From Gluconobacter cerinus (lineage in GTDB: Bacteria > Pseudomonadota > Alphaproteobacteria > Acetobacterales > Acetobacteraceae): DNA of 64,000 nucleotides. A program made the translations under genes and the position numbers. The notes beneath the pieces were generated by a model. The model worked only from the letters and a program-made list of their open reading frames with translations. It made no database searches and was not told where the DNA came from. Below are positions 28,727 to 36,781 of this stretch, in pieces (within the stretch, counting starts at the first letter, position 1; every line of letters starts with the position of its first letter). Where the stretch lies: positions 248,001-312,000 of the forward strand of contig NZ_BEWM01000005.1 of NCBI RefSeq assembly GCF_002723935.1, read 5' to 3'.

Positions 28727-29244
28727 TTGTCGGATTTGGTGTGCTCCTGCTGCTGGCGCTTGCCGGGCTGGGGCGAGATGGACGAGGCTTGCCGCTCTAC
28801 GGTCTGGTATGTGCTTTTGCGGGGGCGACAGTCTGTGGAGGGCTTTTGGCGCTGCTCACCTCGATCGCATTAATCGGTCTGAATATTGGTGCCTGGATAT
28901 GGCTCAGGCGGTTCGCTGGTCATGTGCCAGATCGCGGTGCCGTGCTGCCTGTGGTCGGAGCGTTGCTGCTGCTGCTGGCACTTGGCCTCTCAGGTGCGAG
29001 TCTTGGATTGGCGCCTGTGTTGGGAGCGGGAGCGGTTCTGGTGGGCCTGTGTGGCGCTGCTTTCGGTCCGGCACTTGTGCAGTTTACAGGGCTGCTGATG
29101 GCTGCTGACGGACTGATTGTCATGGCGTGTGTTCTTCAGTCGTGGCCGTTCTTTGCTGCGGCTGTAGCGCTATGGGGTGTTCTGGGTGCACTGGGTATGA
29201 CGCTGTTGCCACGCCTTGCCTGGCGGCGGGTGGAGGAAACTTGA
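28723..29244 (+). CDS. Hydrogenase-4 / Ehr-like complex: HyfE-like membrane subunit
   Basis: 173 residues, six predicted helices, essentially no soluble domain. The C-terminal half (FTGLLMAADGLIVMACVLQSWPFF, AVALWGVLGALGMTLLP) aligns by eye with the end of HyfE (GYCLMENGSHL..., then a helix ending MVLLA), with the acidic residue in the middle helix changed from Glu to Asp. Shorter than E. coli HyfE (216). ATGA overlap with the gene before and TGATG with the gene after. Confidence 0.65.
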   Translation: MIVGFGVLLLLALAGLGRDGRGLPLYGLVCAFAGATVCGGLLALLTSIALIGLNIGAWIWLRRFAGHVPDRGAVLPVVGALLLLLALGLSGASLGLAPVLGAGAVLVGLCGAAFGPALVQFTGLLMAADGLIVMACVLQSWPFFAAAVALWGVLGALGMTLLPRLAWRRVEET

Positions 29245-30335
29245 TGCATCCACTTGCTCCCGTTGGAACGCTGTTTGCCGTGACAGTCTGGCCGCTTCTG
29301 GCCGCTTTTCTGCTACTCATGACGCCTCCCGGTCGACAGGCTGTCAGCAGTCGCACGTTTGCGATTGCTGGTGCTCTCATGACCCCCGTTGCGGTTTGGC
29401 TGATGCCGGGTGCGGATGCGCTCGCCGCCGCGTGCTCCTGCGTGGTTGCAGTCATGCCGCTTCTTTTGCCGCCTGCGGGAGACCGGGTTGGACGCATTCT
29501 GCCTTTTCTGGTGACCGGATGCGCTTTGATGGCCCTGAATGTTCATTCAGCTTTCGCCGTTACGGTGCTGTGTGGCGCAGGAACGGTTCTCTGGGCGTGG
29601 CGCGAGGGCCGGGGCGCGCAGAAGGCTGCCATTGTCTGGGATATGGCAAGGTCACGTCTCGGTGGAGTTATTCTGGGAGTGCTTGGGGCATCCCTGCTGT
29701 CGATGGACCAGTCTCCTCTGGGGCCGGTTCTGCTGACCGTCGGGTTGTGTATGATGGCTGGTCTGGGGCCGTCTCCCGTCCCGGAACCTGATGCAGTGCT
29801 GCTTGATACGGGCCTGAGGTTTGCAGCCATTCTGCTGATGTTGCGACTGGACGGACACCCGCTCGTTCATATTCTGGTGCTGGTAGCTGGGTTCGGGACA
29901 CTGATCATGCGTATGGCAGGCCAGTCCCGAGGTCGCGGTGTCTTCTTGCCCATTCTGTCCTCGCTGGGTGCGATTGCCGCGGCGGTTGGTGAAGGAAGTG
30001 CAATTGTCCTTCTTTTAGTGGCGTCTGTTGGGTTGGCTGTTCTGGAGCGTCAGAATGATGGGCGTCGATACGAGATGGTTGCCGCTGGTATAGCGCCCTG
30101 GCCGGTCTTTTGCGCTTTGTTGGCGATTGGTCGCTCTCTCGAGCCACTGCTCCTTGTGCTGATGATCGTTTGTCTTCTGCCCGGGGTGAGGCAGGTTCGT
30201 CTGGCGGGGCTGATGCCGTCCGGTCTTAGTCTCAAGGGTGGCATTGTTCCGGCTGCTGAGGCCGTTCTTCTGCTTGTCGGTCTTTGCGGGCCGCTGCTTC
30301 TGGCATGGCATCCAGCACCTGGGTGGCGGCCATGA
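29244..30335 (+). CDS. Hydrogenase-4 / Ehr-like complex: HyfF-like membrane subunit (shortened)
   Basis: 363 residues from the ATG at 29244 (MHPLAPVGTLFAVTVWPLLA), overlapping the preceding stop. About ten to eleven hydrophobic segments. By position it corresponds to HyfF (about 526 residues in E. coli), a NuoL/M/N-type antiporter subunit, but the canonical G-x3-K...PFHxWLPDA region is not present and it is about 30 percent shorter. Assignment rests on gene order and topology, not on motifs. Confidence 0.6.
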   Translation: MHPLAPVGTLFAVTVWPLLAAFLLLMTPPGRQAVSSRTFAIAGALMTPVAVWLMPGADALAAACSCVVAVMPLLLPPAGDRVGRILPFLVTGCALMALNVHSAFAVTVLCGAGTVLWAWREGRGAQKAAIVWDMARSRLGGVILGVLGASLLSMDQSPLGPVLLTVGLCMMAGLGPSPVPEPDAVLLDTGLRFAAILLMLRLDGHPLVHILVLVAGFGTLIMRMAGQSRGRGVFLPILSSLGAIAAAVGEGSAIVLLLVASVGLAVLERQNDGRRYEMVAAGIAPWPVFCALLAIGRSLEPLLLVLMIVCLLPGVRQVRLAGLMPSGLSLKGGIVPAAEAVLLLVGLCGPLLLAWHPAPGWRP

Positions 30336-31771
30336 TGAGCATGGAACGCATCATACGGAGTGGTGAGCGGATTGCACTGGCGCATTACCATCTTGATCCC
30401 GAGCAATGGGAAGCGATGCTGACTGCACCCGGCAGAGCTTTGTCACTGTTGTCCTGCTGGGCGGATGAGCAGCGTGTTTACGTGCTGTTTCTGGATGGCG
30501 ATTGCCCTTTGATGGCCAGTACGCCGGTGGAAGATCGTCGTTATCTGGCGCCATCTTCACGTTTCCCTGCGGCGGAGTGGGGGGAACGCGTAGCCTATGA
30601 CCTGTGGGGTGTTGAGGCCATGAGTGCCTGCGGAGATGGTCGTCCTGCCCTTGATGATGGTTTCTGGGAAACGACATGGCCGCTGTCCTCACGGCCGGGG
30701 CCTGGAGGGCAGGCTATGCCCTTGCCTGCGGGCCGTAGCCGCCTGCGCGCGGAAACAACAGGATTGAGCGGTCCGCTCGAACTCTCTTTCGATGTGCTGC
30801 GCGGCGCAGTGCAAGGGCTGTCCGTCGATGCTGGGCTGGCTCATCGCGGTGTGTTGCAACGCATGGTTGGATTGTCGCCTGAAGAGGCTCTCCCGCTGGT
30901 GGCCCGCATGACGGCTGGGGGTTTTGTCGCCCACCCAATGGCGTTTTGCCGGGCTGTTGCCCAAGCGCGCGGGTTGCAGCCGGGTCCAGGGACGCGGGAT
31001 GCCTGGATGATCCTTCTCGAAATCGAGCGAATTTCCGTCCACCTCTTCGATATGGCGAGAACAGCACGTGCCGTGGATGCGGGGCTGCTGGCAACACACT
31101 GCGAGCATGCGCGGGAGGCTATTGCGGCCGCTTGTGCAGAGCAGGGCGTACCGCGCCGACTAACGGACGTCATTACGTGCGAGGGTGTGCGGTCTGGTTT
31201 GGAAATCGTTCCGCTGGCTCATGCTGTTCTGGAGGTCATGTACTCTCGCATGGCGCAACTGCGCGAACTGCAATCCGTATTTGCACCCCGTTTGAAGGGA
31301 CTGGCGGTTTTGGCGCCTGCGCAGGCACGTGAATTTGCCGTGGGTGGTCTGGTCGGTCGGGCTTCGGGTCGAAGCCTGGATGTGCGTCGCAGGGAAGTCG
31401 GTATGCGGCTGGATGCTTTGCGGGCAACGGGCTCAAGCGATGGCGATGCGGCCGCCCGCGATGCGTTGCGTTTAACGGAAATCCGGGATTCTCTGGCTTT
31501 AATCAAGCGGATTTTGGGGAGTATCGGCATGGATGATGATGAGCCTGCACCTGAAGCCACGCAGGAAGGCATTGGCGCGGCTGAAGGGGCGAGAGGTGAC
31601 GTCTGGTATTGGGTCCGCCTGAAGAATGGGAAGATTGAGTCTGTCCATGCCCGAGACCCGGCTGTCTCTTTACTACCCGTTCTGCATCGCGTTTTGCAGG
31701 GAGAGGCTCCTGAGCGTTTGAGTGCCGGGCTGAAGTCTCTGGCTCTGGCCCCGTCTGGAGTGGCGATGTGA
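30332..31771 (+). CDS. Hydrogenase-4 / Ehr-like complex: large subunit lacking NiFe ligands
   Basis: 479 residues, soluble. An N-terminal NuoC/30-kDa-like domain (about 1-140) is fused to a NuoD/HyfG large-subunit domain (about 145-479), as in HyfG. At the L1 site, where catalytic group 4 hydrogenases have RxCGxCxxxH, this protein reads RMTAGGFVAH (192-201): both Cys are lost but the His and following AFCRAV are kept. At the L2 site DPCxxC is DPAVSL (442-447). The end, GLKSLALAPSG, resembles the KSFNLSYSG tail of Ehr-type large subunits. It therefore cannot hold a NiFe centre. Several ATGs (30332, 30335, 30341) are possible starts. Confidence 0.8.
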   Translation: MMSMERIIRSGERIALAHYHLDPEQWEAMLTAPGRALSLLSCWADEQRVYVLFLDGDCPLMASTPVEDRRYLAPSSRFPAAEWGERVAYDLWGVEAMSACGDGRPALDDGFWETTWPLSSRPGPGGQAMPLPAGRSRLRAETTGLSGPLELSFDVLRGAVQGLSVDAGLAHRGVLQRMVGLSPEEALPLVARMTAGGFVAHPMAFCRAVAQARGLQPGPGTRDAWMILLEIERISVHLFDMARTARAVDAGLLATHCEHAREAIAAACAEQGVPRRLTDVITCEGVRSGLEIVPLAHAVLEVMYSRMAQLRELQSVFAPRLKGLAVLAPAQAREFAVGGLVGRASGRSLDVRRREVGMRLDALRATGSSDGDAAARDALRLTEIRDSLALIKRILGSIGMDDDEPAPEATQEGIGAAEGARGDVWYWVRLKNGKIESVHARDPAVSLLPVLHRVLQGEAPERLSAGLKSLALAPSGVAM

Positions 31772-32253
31772 CAGCGTTTCAGACTATGGGCCCACTCAGT
31801 GTGCTGCATGCTTTCCTGAATGTCTCGCGGTGGAGAGTATCTGCTGACAAAGGCATGTCTGTCCGTCCCGATACGATCAATTTGTACGTATTGGAGACCG
31901 GGGGATGTGAAGGCTGCGCCATGGAAGTGGAGAGTTTATGCGGCAGTGCTTTCGCTCTTGAGCAATATGGCTTTGCACGCGTTACCGATCCGGCAGATGC
32001 AGACTGGCTGTTGGTTACGGGGCCGATGGGCAGGGCTTGTGTTCAGATGCTTGAGCGGGTCTGGAACGCGATGCCGGCTGGAAAAAGTCTGGTGGCTGTA
32101 GGGGCTTGCGCTGTTGATGGCGGGATGTTCGGGCCGAATTATGCCACTTTGGGAGGCTTGAAGGCACTCACGCCGGTCCGCCGGGCTATTCCAGGATGTC
32201 CTCCGTCTCCCCAGGACATTCTTGTGGGTCTTCAGCGTCTCGCTGAGAGATGA
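31768..32253 (+). CDS. Hydrogenase-4 / Ehr-like complex: small Fe-S subunit (HyfI/NuoB-like)
   Basis: 161 residues. It keeps all four ligands of the proximal [4Fe-4S] cluster: Cys47 and Cys50 in ETGGCEGCAMEVES (the hydrogenase CxxC spacing rather than the CC of complex I), Cys114 in VAVGACAVDGGMFG, and Cys144 in IPGCPPSPQDIL. The start is GTG overlapping the previous stop (GTGA); ATG at 31786 or 31855 are alternatives. Last of the six genes. No gene for a ferredoxin-like HyfA/HyfH subunit is in the cluster, so the electron donor is unknown. Confidence 0.85.
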   Translation: MTAFQTMGPLSVLHAFLNVSRWRVSADKGMSVRPDTINLYVLETGGCEGCAMEVESLCGSAFALEQYGFARVTDPADADWLLVTGPMGRACVQMLERVWNAMPAGKSLVAVGACAVDGGMFGPNYATLGGLKALTPVRRAIPGCPPSPQDILVGLQRLAER

Positions 32254-32424
32254 ATGGCGGAGTTTGACCAGCACTCGATCCTGCAAAAACAGAAACATTG
32301 ATTTTTTGTGATCGGATGACTTGCCGACAGAGGCTTTCACGTTCAATCAGACGAGCGCATACAGTGCGTTAATCTGTTTTCAGGCTCTCTTTTCAGACGG
32401 CCGCCAAACAACACAGGGCATGAG

Positions 32425-33360
32425 ATGGCTGACTATCGCCTTGGTATTGATCTCGGTGGAACCAAGATCGAGATCGCAGTTCTTAATCGTCAGGGCGACC
32501 TTGTCCTGCGTGAGCGAATTCCTAATCCAGGTGTTTATCCGGAAGCGGTTCTTGCGATCCGTGATCTCGTGACGAGTGTGGATCATCGTCTGGGGGCTGT
32601 TCCCAGCCACCGTGTGTCTGCCGGTCAGAGCACGTCCACGCTGGGTATTGGCATTCCAGGATCGATTTCTCCGGAGACGGGGCTGATCAAGAACGCCAAC
32701 GCGACCTGGCTGAACGATCAGCCTTTCGGCATGGATCTGGAATCGGCTCTGTCCCGCCCTGTTCGCACAGAGAACGATGCAAACTGCTTTGCGTTGTCTG
32801 AGGCGGCCGATGGTGCAGCCAAAGGTGCACAGACTGTTTTCGGTATTATTGTCGGAACGGGCATGGGCGCTGGCATTGTCAATAACGGGCGTGTGCTTGA
32901 GGGCCGCCATCATATTGCTGGTGAATGGGGGCATCTGCCGCTTCCCTGGCCGCTCCCTGAAGATGGTGAGCCGCGTCCTTGCTTCTGTGGAAACAGGGGC
33001 TGCATGGAGCGCTATCTCTCCGGTCCCGCTTTGGCTGCTGACTGGAAGGGTCCTGGTAACCGCAATACGGCTGGCATCGAAGATGCTGCTGCAAACGGCG
33101 ATCAGGCTGCCATCCGCGCCCTGAACCTCTACATGGAGCGCTTTGCGCGCGCCTGTTCCCTCGCGATCAACTTCCTTGATCCGGACGTGATCGTTCTCGG
33201 AGGCGGAATTTCCAATCTTGCGTCTCTGTATGAGCGTGTTCCGCCGCTCCTGAGCAAGCACGTCATTACGCCGGTCTGCACAACGCCAATCGTCAAGAAC
33301 CTGCATGGTGACAGCTCTGGCGTCCGCGGTGCAGCATGGCTTTGGGATGTCACAGAATAA
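32425..33360 (+). CDS. ROK-family sugar kinase, probable fructokinase
   Basis: 311 residues. The ATP motif LGIDLGGTKIEIAVL is at the N-terminus. ROK signature residues follow: EWGH with HHIAGEWGH (metal and sugar-binding His), and the zinc site PCFCGNRGCMERYLSGPAL. Closest in character to bacterial fructokinases that phosphorylate cytosolic fructose, an expected sugar after mannitol or sorbitol uptake in Gluconobacter; glucokinase or N-acetyl sugar activity cannot be excluded. It has its own 171-base upstream region and ends at a shared terminator. Confidence 0.85.
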   Translation: MADYRLGIDLGGTKIEIAVLNRQGDLVLRERIPNPGVYPEAVLAIRDLVTSVDHRLGAVPSHRVSAGQSTSTLGIGIPGSISPETGLIKNANATWLNDQPFGMDLESALSRPVRTENDANCFALSEAADGAAKGAQTVFGIIVGTGMGAGIVNNGRVLEGRHHIAGEWGHLPLPWPLPEDGEPRPCFCGNRGCMERYLSGPALAADWKGPGNRNTAGIEDAAANGDQAAIRALNLYMERFARACSLAINFLDPDVIVLGGGISNLASLYERVPPLLSKHVITPVCTTPIVKNLHGDSSGVRGAAWLWDVTE

Positions 33361-33407
33361 GTATTTTCCGAATGGCTGGAAGACTGCTTCCAGCCATGTG
33401 GAGACAT

Positions 33408-33441
33408 AAAAAAGCCGCCGGTTATTCCGGCGGCTTTTTTT
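33408..33441. terminator. Bidirectional intrinsic terminator between fructokinase and pssA
   Basis: GCCGCCGG (33414-33421), loop TTATT, CCGGCGGC, flanked by A6 on the left and T7 on the right, so it can serve both converging genes. Confidence 0.93.
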
Positions 33442-33443
33442 GT

Positions 33444-34325
33444 TCAGATTGCTTCTTCTTCAACCGTCTCGGACATGTCTTCAGCGGCCCGTTTCAGCCG
33501 GTGATAAGACCGGCGGGAAAAGGGCAGTATTGCGACATAGAACAGTCCGGCTGCGGCTAGTGCGCCCCACGGGTCTGCAACGAGAACGGCCGCATAGAGG
33601 CCCGTTCCCAGCATGAGCGGCAGAACATAGCGGGCCGGAACCTTGAAATTCTTGAAAGACCAGACCGGCAGCGTCGAGACCAGAAGCAGACCTGTCAGGA
33701 TCAGGCAGACTGCCGAGACGATGGGTGCACGGGCGAAAGCCGCAAGGCCTTCGGCATGCATCCTGTCCGCCTCGAGCCCCAGAAATACGGGGAACAGAAC
33801 AATACCTGCGCCAGCAGGGGCTGGAACGCCGGTAAAGAAGTTGGCGGAGTAATCCGGCTTGTCATCGTCATCCAGGCTTGCGTTAAAGCGTGCCAGACGA
33901 AGGGCCATGCAGACCGTGAACATGATGCAGGGGACAAAGGCATAGCGCCCGGCATCTTCAAGGCACCAGATCAGCAGCACGAATGACGGTGCGACACCGA
34001 AGCATACGAAATCTGACAGACTGTCGAATTCGGCGCCAAAACGCGTTGTGCCGCGCAGAAGGCGGGCGATCCGGCCGTCCAGTCCATCAATGCAGGCTGC
34101 GATCAGGAGAGCGACTGCTGCGTGTGCAAACTGGTGTTCCAGCGCAAAGCGCATCCCGCTCAACCCGGCACACAGGCCGAGCATGGTCAGGATGTTGGGA
34201 ATCAGCCGGTTAAAGGACGGTCCTCGCACGCGTGTGCGGGGGGTGCGTCCCATGCGGCGCAGTCGGCGACGAATGCGGCGGCGTCTGGCAGGACGGTTGG
34301 GTTCAGCCGTCTCGGGAATGGTCAT
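33444..34325 (-). CDS. pssA: CDP-diacylglycerol-serine O-phosphatidyltransferase
   Basis: Makes phosphatidylserine from CDP-diacylglycerol and serine in the inner membrane. 293 residues: an Arg-rich N-terminal segment (about 12-35), then about eight helices. The CDP-alcohol phosphatidyltransferase motif is DGLDGRIARLLRGTTRFGAEFDSLSD (D-x2-DG-x2-AR-x8-G-x3-D-x3-D), complete. It follows psd by 14 bases, so synthesis and decarboxylation of phosphatidylserine are co-expressed. Confidence 0.93.
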   Translation of the reverse strand: MTIPETAEPNRPARRRRIRRRLRRMGRTPRTRVRGPSFNRLIPNILTMLGLCAGLSGMRFALEHQFAHAAVALLIAACIDGLDGRIARLLRGTTRFGAEFDSLSDFVCFGVAPSFVLLIWCLEDAGRYAFVPCIMFTVCMALRLARFNASLDDDDKPDYSANFFTGVPAPAGAGIVLFPVFLGLEADRMHAEGLAAFARAPIVSAVCLILTGLLLVSTLPVWSFKNFKVPARYVLPLMLGTGLYAAVLVADPWGALAAAGLFYVAILPFSRRSYHRLKRAAEDMSETVEEEAI

Positions 34326-34339
34326 TGGCGCGTTCTGGC

Positions 34340-35017
34340 TCAGAGCTTCGCCAGGACGGTTTCGCCCCCGATCATGGTCTGGCCTTCAACAACGATCGGC
34401 TCAACACCCGGCGGCAGATACACGTCTGTGCGGGAGCCAAAACGGATCAGACCGAAGCGTTCACCAGCTTCCAGGTGCTCGCCTTCTTCAACGAAGCAGA
34501 GGATACGGCGCGCAATCAGGCCTGCGATCTGTACGACGCCGATATTGCGGCCGTCGGGAAGGGTCAGGCGGATTTCGTTGCGCTCGTTATGCTCTGAGGC
34601 CTTGTCGAGGCTGGCGTTCAGGAACTTGCCTGCATGATAGGCAATCTTCGTGACCTGACCGGCTGCAGGCATCCGGTTGATGTGCACATCCAGCACGGAC
34701 AGGAACGTCGAGACGCGCCAGACCGGAGTTGTGCCCATTTCAAGCGCTACCGGTGGAGCAACGAGAGAGACTGACGTTACGCGGCCATCTGCAGACGCCA
34801 GTACGAGATCTGATCCCGGTGGGGGTGTGCGCTTCGGATCCCGGAAGAAGTACAGGCAGAAGGCAGAAAATGCGATGCCAGCCTTTCCGATGAGACGCGT
34901 GAACCGCCAGGGCGTCAGGCGGCCGATGATGCCAACGAAGGCACCTGCAGCGAGGAAGGGAGTCGCAGCGCGATGCGGCGGCGACAGGACAAGTTTGAGG
35001 GACTGGATCAACGACAT
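34340..35017 (-). CDS. psd: Phosphatidylserine decarboxylase
   Basis: Makes phosphatidylethanolamine. 225 residues from the ATG at 35017 (MSLIQSLKLVLSPPHRAATP); the upstream frame is the methyltransferase tail region. It is the short form of the enzyme: GLIARRILCFVEEGEHLEAGERFGLIRFGSRTDVYLP has the self-cleavage Gly-Ser inside FGSR, where the new alpha chain would start with a pyruvoyl group. One or two N-terminal hydrophobic segments anchor it. Operon with pssA and with the upstream methyltransferase. Confidence 0.93.
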   Translation of the reverse strand: MSLIQSLKLVLSPPHRAATPFLAAGAFVGIIGRLTPWRFTRLIGKAGIAFSAFCLYFFRDPKRTPPPGSDLVLASADGRVTSVSLVAPPVALEMGTTPVWRVSTFLSVLDVHINRMPAAGQVTKIAYHAGKFLNASLDKASEHNERNEIRLTLPDGRNIGVVQIAGLIARRILCFVEEGEHLEAGERFGLIRFGSRTDVYLPPGVEPIVVEGQTMIGGETVLAKL

Positions 35018-35078
35018 GGAACGCACTCTTACGGCACAGGAAGCTAGGGTCAAGAATTCGCCACAAAGAAGGCGTTTT

Positions 35079-35795
35079 TCAGGCAGGTTCTGCAACCTGT
35101 CTGGGGACGGTCACGCGCGCTTTTTCGTCCATCAAGGGAAGGCCTGCATAGACGTTCTTGCGAGCCACCACGATATGGACGCCCGCGCAGGGGTAGCGGA
35201 TCATTTTTCCAACGCGTTCTGGAAGTGTGCCTGAAAGACGCGACAGCAGAGCAGGGGGCGTCATGAGGGCGCCAGTATGATGTTCGATTTGGAACAGTCC
35301 CTGTTCCAGCAGCCGCGTCAACTGTCTGGTGCTGAAGGGGACGCCGTGACCAAAAGGTGTTGCATCCGTATGAGCCCAGTAGCCGGAGCGGTTTGGTACG
35401 ACGAGAATCAGGTAGCCGTCATCCGTCATGACTTTCCAGGCGGCGCGGAGAAACTCTGCTGCTGAACGGGTAAACTCCAGTCCATGAACGACCAGCACGG
35501 TATCCATCGACAGGTCATCGAAAGGCAGGCGCCCGCTCTCAATCAGGCAGTCCTGAACGATGTGGTGAAATGGGCGCTGGGTCTGGGGATGCTGCAAACG
35601 CGCAGAAACTGCGCATCCGGCTGTGGCAGGAAGATAGGGGCCGGGGTACCCTATCCCGAGCAGCCGACGCGCCCGAAGGTCTGGCAGGAGGCTGTTCAAT
35701 CTCCGGTTGAGGAGACTGGCTGTGCGTTGGCCTGCCCGGCTTTGATAGAAAGCGGCAGCATCTTCGGAACGGGTGCGTGTCAGGCGCGTCAGCAT
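35079..35795 (-). CDS. Class I SAM-dependent methyltransferase-like protein
   Basis: 238 residues. The fold is of the Methyltransf_11 type: LLGIGYPGPYL as a poor motif I (lacking the usual GxGxG), LPFDDLSMDTVLVVHGLEF as the motif-II/III region, and LRAAWKVMTDDGYLILVVPNRSGYWA near 130. Loss of motif I glycine pattern makes catalytic activity uncertain. The C-terminus is polar and basic. It is the first of three leftward genes (with psd, pssA), which hints at a lipid or quinone substrate, and it is back-to-back with gloB, 40 bases apart. In alphaproteobacteria a similar gene commonly sits beside gloB. Confidence 0.8.
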   Translation of the reverse strand: MLTRLTRTRSEDAAAFYQSRAGQRTASLLNRRLNSLLPDLRARRLLGIGYPGPYLPATAGCAVSARLQHPQTQRPFHHIVQDCLIESGRLPFDDLSMDTVLVVHGLEFTRSAAEFLRAAWKVMTDDGYLILVVPNRSGYWAHTDATPFGHGVPFSTRQLTRLLEQGLFQIEHHTGALMTPPALLSRLSGTLPERVGKMIRYPCAGVHIVVARKNVYAGLPLMDEKARVTVPRQVAEPA

Positions 35796-35835
35796 GGAAG
35801 TATCTAACCAGCAAGCTCAGGTCAGGGGAACTGTC

Positions 35836-36552
35836 ATGTCACTTGATATTCAGTCCATTCCGGTTTTGTCAGACAATTATGTCTGGCTTTTGAAAGCAGA
35901 AGACGGGACGCGGGCTGTCGTGGACCCAGGCGAAGCTGGCCCAGTCATGGACGTGTTGGGAGAAGGGCGTCTCGATCTGATTCTTCTGACGCATCACCAC
36001 GTGGATCACACGGGAGGGGTGGAAGCCCTTCGCGAACGATATGGCGCGAAAGTGTTTGGACCATCCCAGAAGCAGGAATGGCTTCCCAAGCTGGATCGTG
36101 GCCTTGGAGATGGTGACAGTTTTTATATCGGATCCACGAAAGTGGACGTTCTTCTAACGCCGGGACACGCTGTCGGGCATCTTTCCTATGTCGTGCCTGA
36201 AGTGCCTGCGTTGTTCTGTGGTGATGTGCTGTTCAGTGTCGGATGTGGGCGCCTGCTGGAGGGGACAGCAGAAGAACTGTATCGGAGTCTCCATCGTTAT
36301 GATGCACTGCCCGATAACACGCTGGTTTGTGCCGGACATGAGTATACCCGTTCGAACATTGCCTTCGCATTGCATGTCGATCCAGACAATCAGGCTCTGA
36401 AAGCACGGGCAGCGGAAGTGGAAACGCTTCTGGAAGCGGGGAGACCGACATTGCCAGTCTCTCTGGGAACGGAGCGGGCCACGAATCCATTTCTGCGAGC
36501 GTCCGATGTGTCGCATTTTGCGGACTTGCGTCGGCAGAAAGATACCTTCTGA
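35836..36552 (+). CDS. gloB: Hydroxyacylglutathione hydrolase (glyoxalase II)
   Basis: Hydrolyses S-D-lactoylglutathione to D-lactate, the second step of methylglyoxal detoxification. 238 residues from the ATG at 35836 after AGGGGA. The metallo-beta-lactamase motif THHHVDHTGG is near 50-60, with GHAVGHLSYV and CGDVLFSVGCGR (metal ligands) and CAGHEYTRSNIAFA further on; the C-terminal helical domain (LGTERATNPFLR) is of glyoxalase II type. Confidence 0.95.
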   Translation: MSLDIQSIPVLSDNYVWLLKAEDGTRAVVDPGEAGPVMDVLGEGRLDLILLTHHHVDHTGGVEALRERYGAKVFGPSQKQEWLPKLDRGLGDGDSFYIGSTKVDVLLTPGHAVGHLSYVVPEVPALFCGDVLFSVGCGRLLEGTAEELYRSLHRYDALPDNTLVCAGHEYTRSNIAFALHVDPDNQALKARAAEVETLLEAGRPTLPVSLGTERATNPFLRASDVSHFADLRRQKDTF

Positions 36553-36558
36553 GGGCAT

Positions 36559-36592
36559 GAAAAACCCCGCCTTTCAGGGGCGGGGTTTTTCT
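36559..36592. terminator. Intrinsic terminator after gloB
   Basis: CCCCGCC paired with GGCGGGG around a short loop, with A5 before and T5 after. It lies between converging gloB and the cyd genes and may serve both. Confidence 0.9.
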
Positions 36593-36606
36593 TTGGGAGG
36601 CCTCGG

Positions 36607-36762
36607 TTAGTGATGGCCGCCGAAGATGATCCTCTTGAGGAGTTCAGCGCCCACGCCAACGACGAGGACACCACTGAGCCAGAAGAGTACGAACCATCCC
36701 ACCCGTTTCATCCAGGCGACGGTGCCGGTTTTCTGGTTGGGCTTTCCGTACTCGATTCTCAT
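36607..36762 (-). CDS. DUF2474-type small membrane protein of the CIO/bd oxidase operon
   Basis: A 51-residue protein from the ATG at 36762 to TAA at 36607. Sequence reads MRIEYGKPNQKTGTVAWMKR, then a single transmembrane helix WFVLFWLSGVLVVGVGAELL and the end LKRIIFGGHH. The W-x-K-R-x-x-W ... helix ... L-x-R pattern is that of DUF2474 proteins, which accompany cyanide-insensitive bd oxidases and are functionally like CydX. It follows cydB by 19 bases. A GGGAG lies just upstream of the ATG. Confidence 0.88.
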   Translation of the reverse strand: MRIEYGKPNQKTGTVAWMKRVGWFVLFWLSGVLVVGVGAELLKRIIFGGHH

Positions 36763-36781
36763 GGCGCGAACTCCCTGAAGG

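Noticed and set aside
26622-32253. Reading the six-gene cluster as an active hydrogenase or formate hydrogenlyase
   Set aside because: The NiFe Cys ligands of the large subunit are absent at both motifs, and no maturation (hyp) or formate dehydrogenase genes are present in the window.
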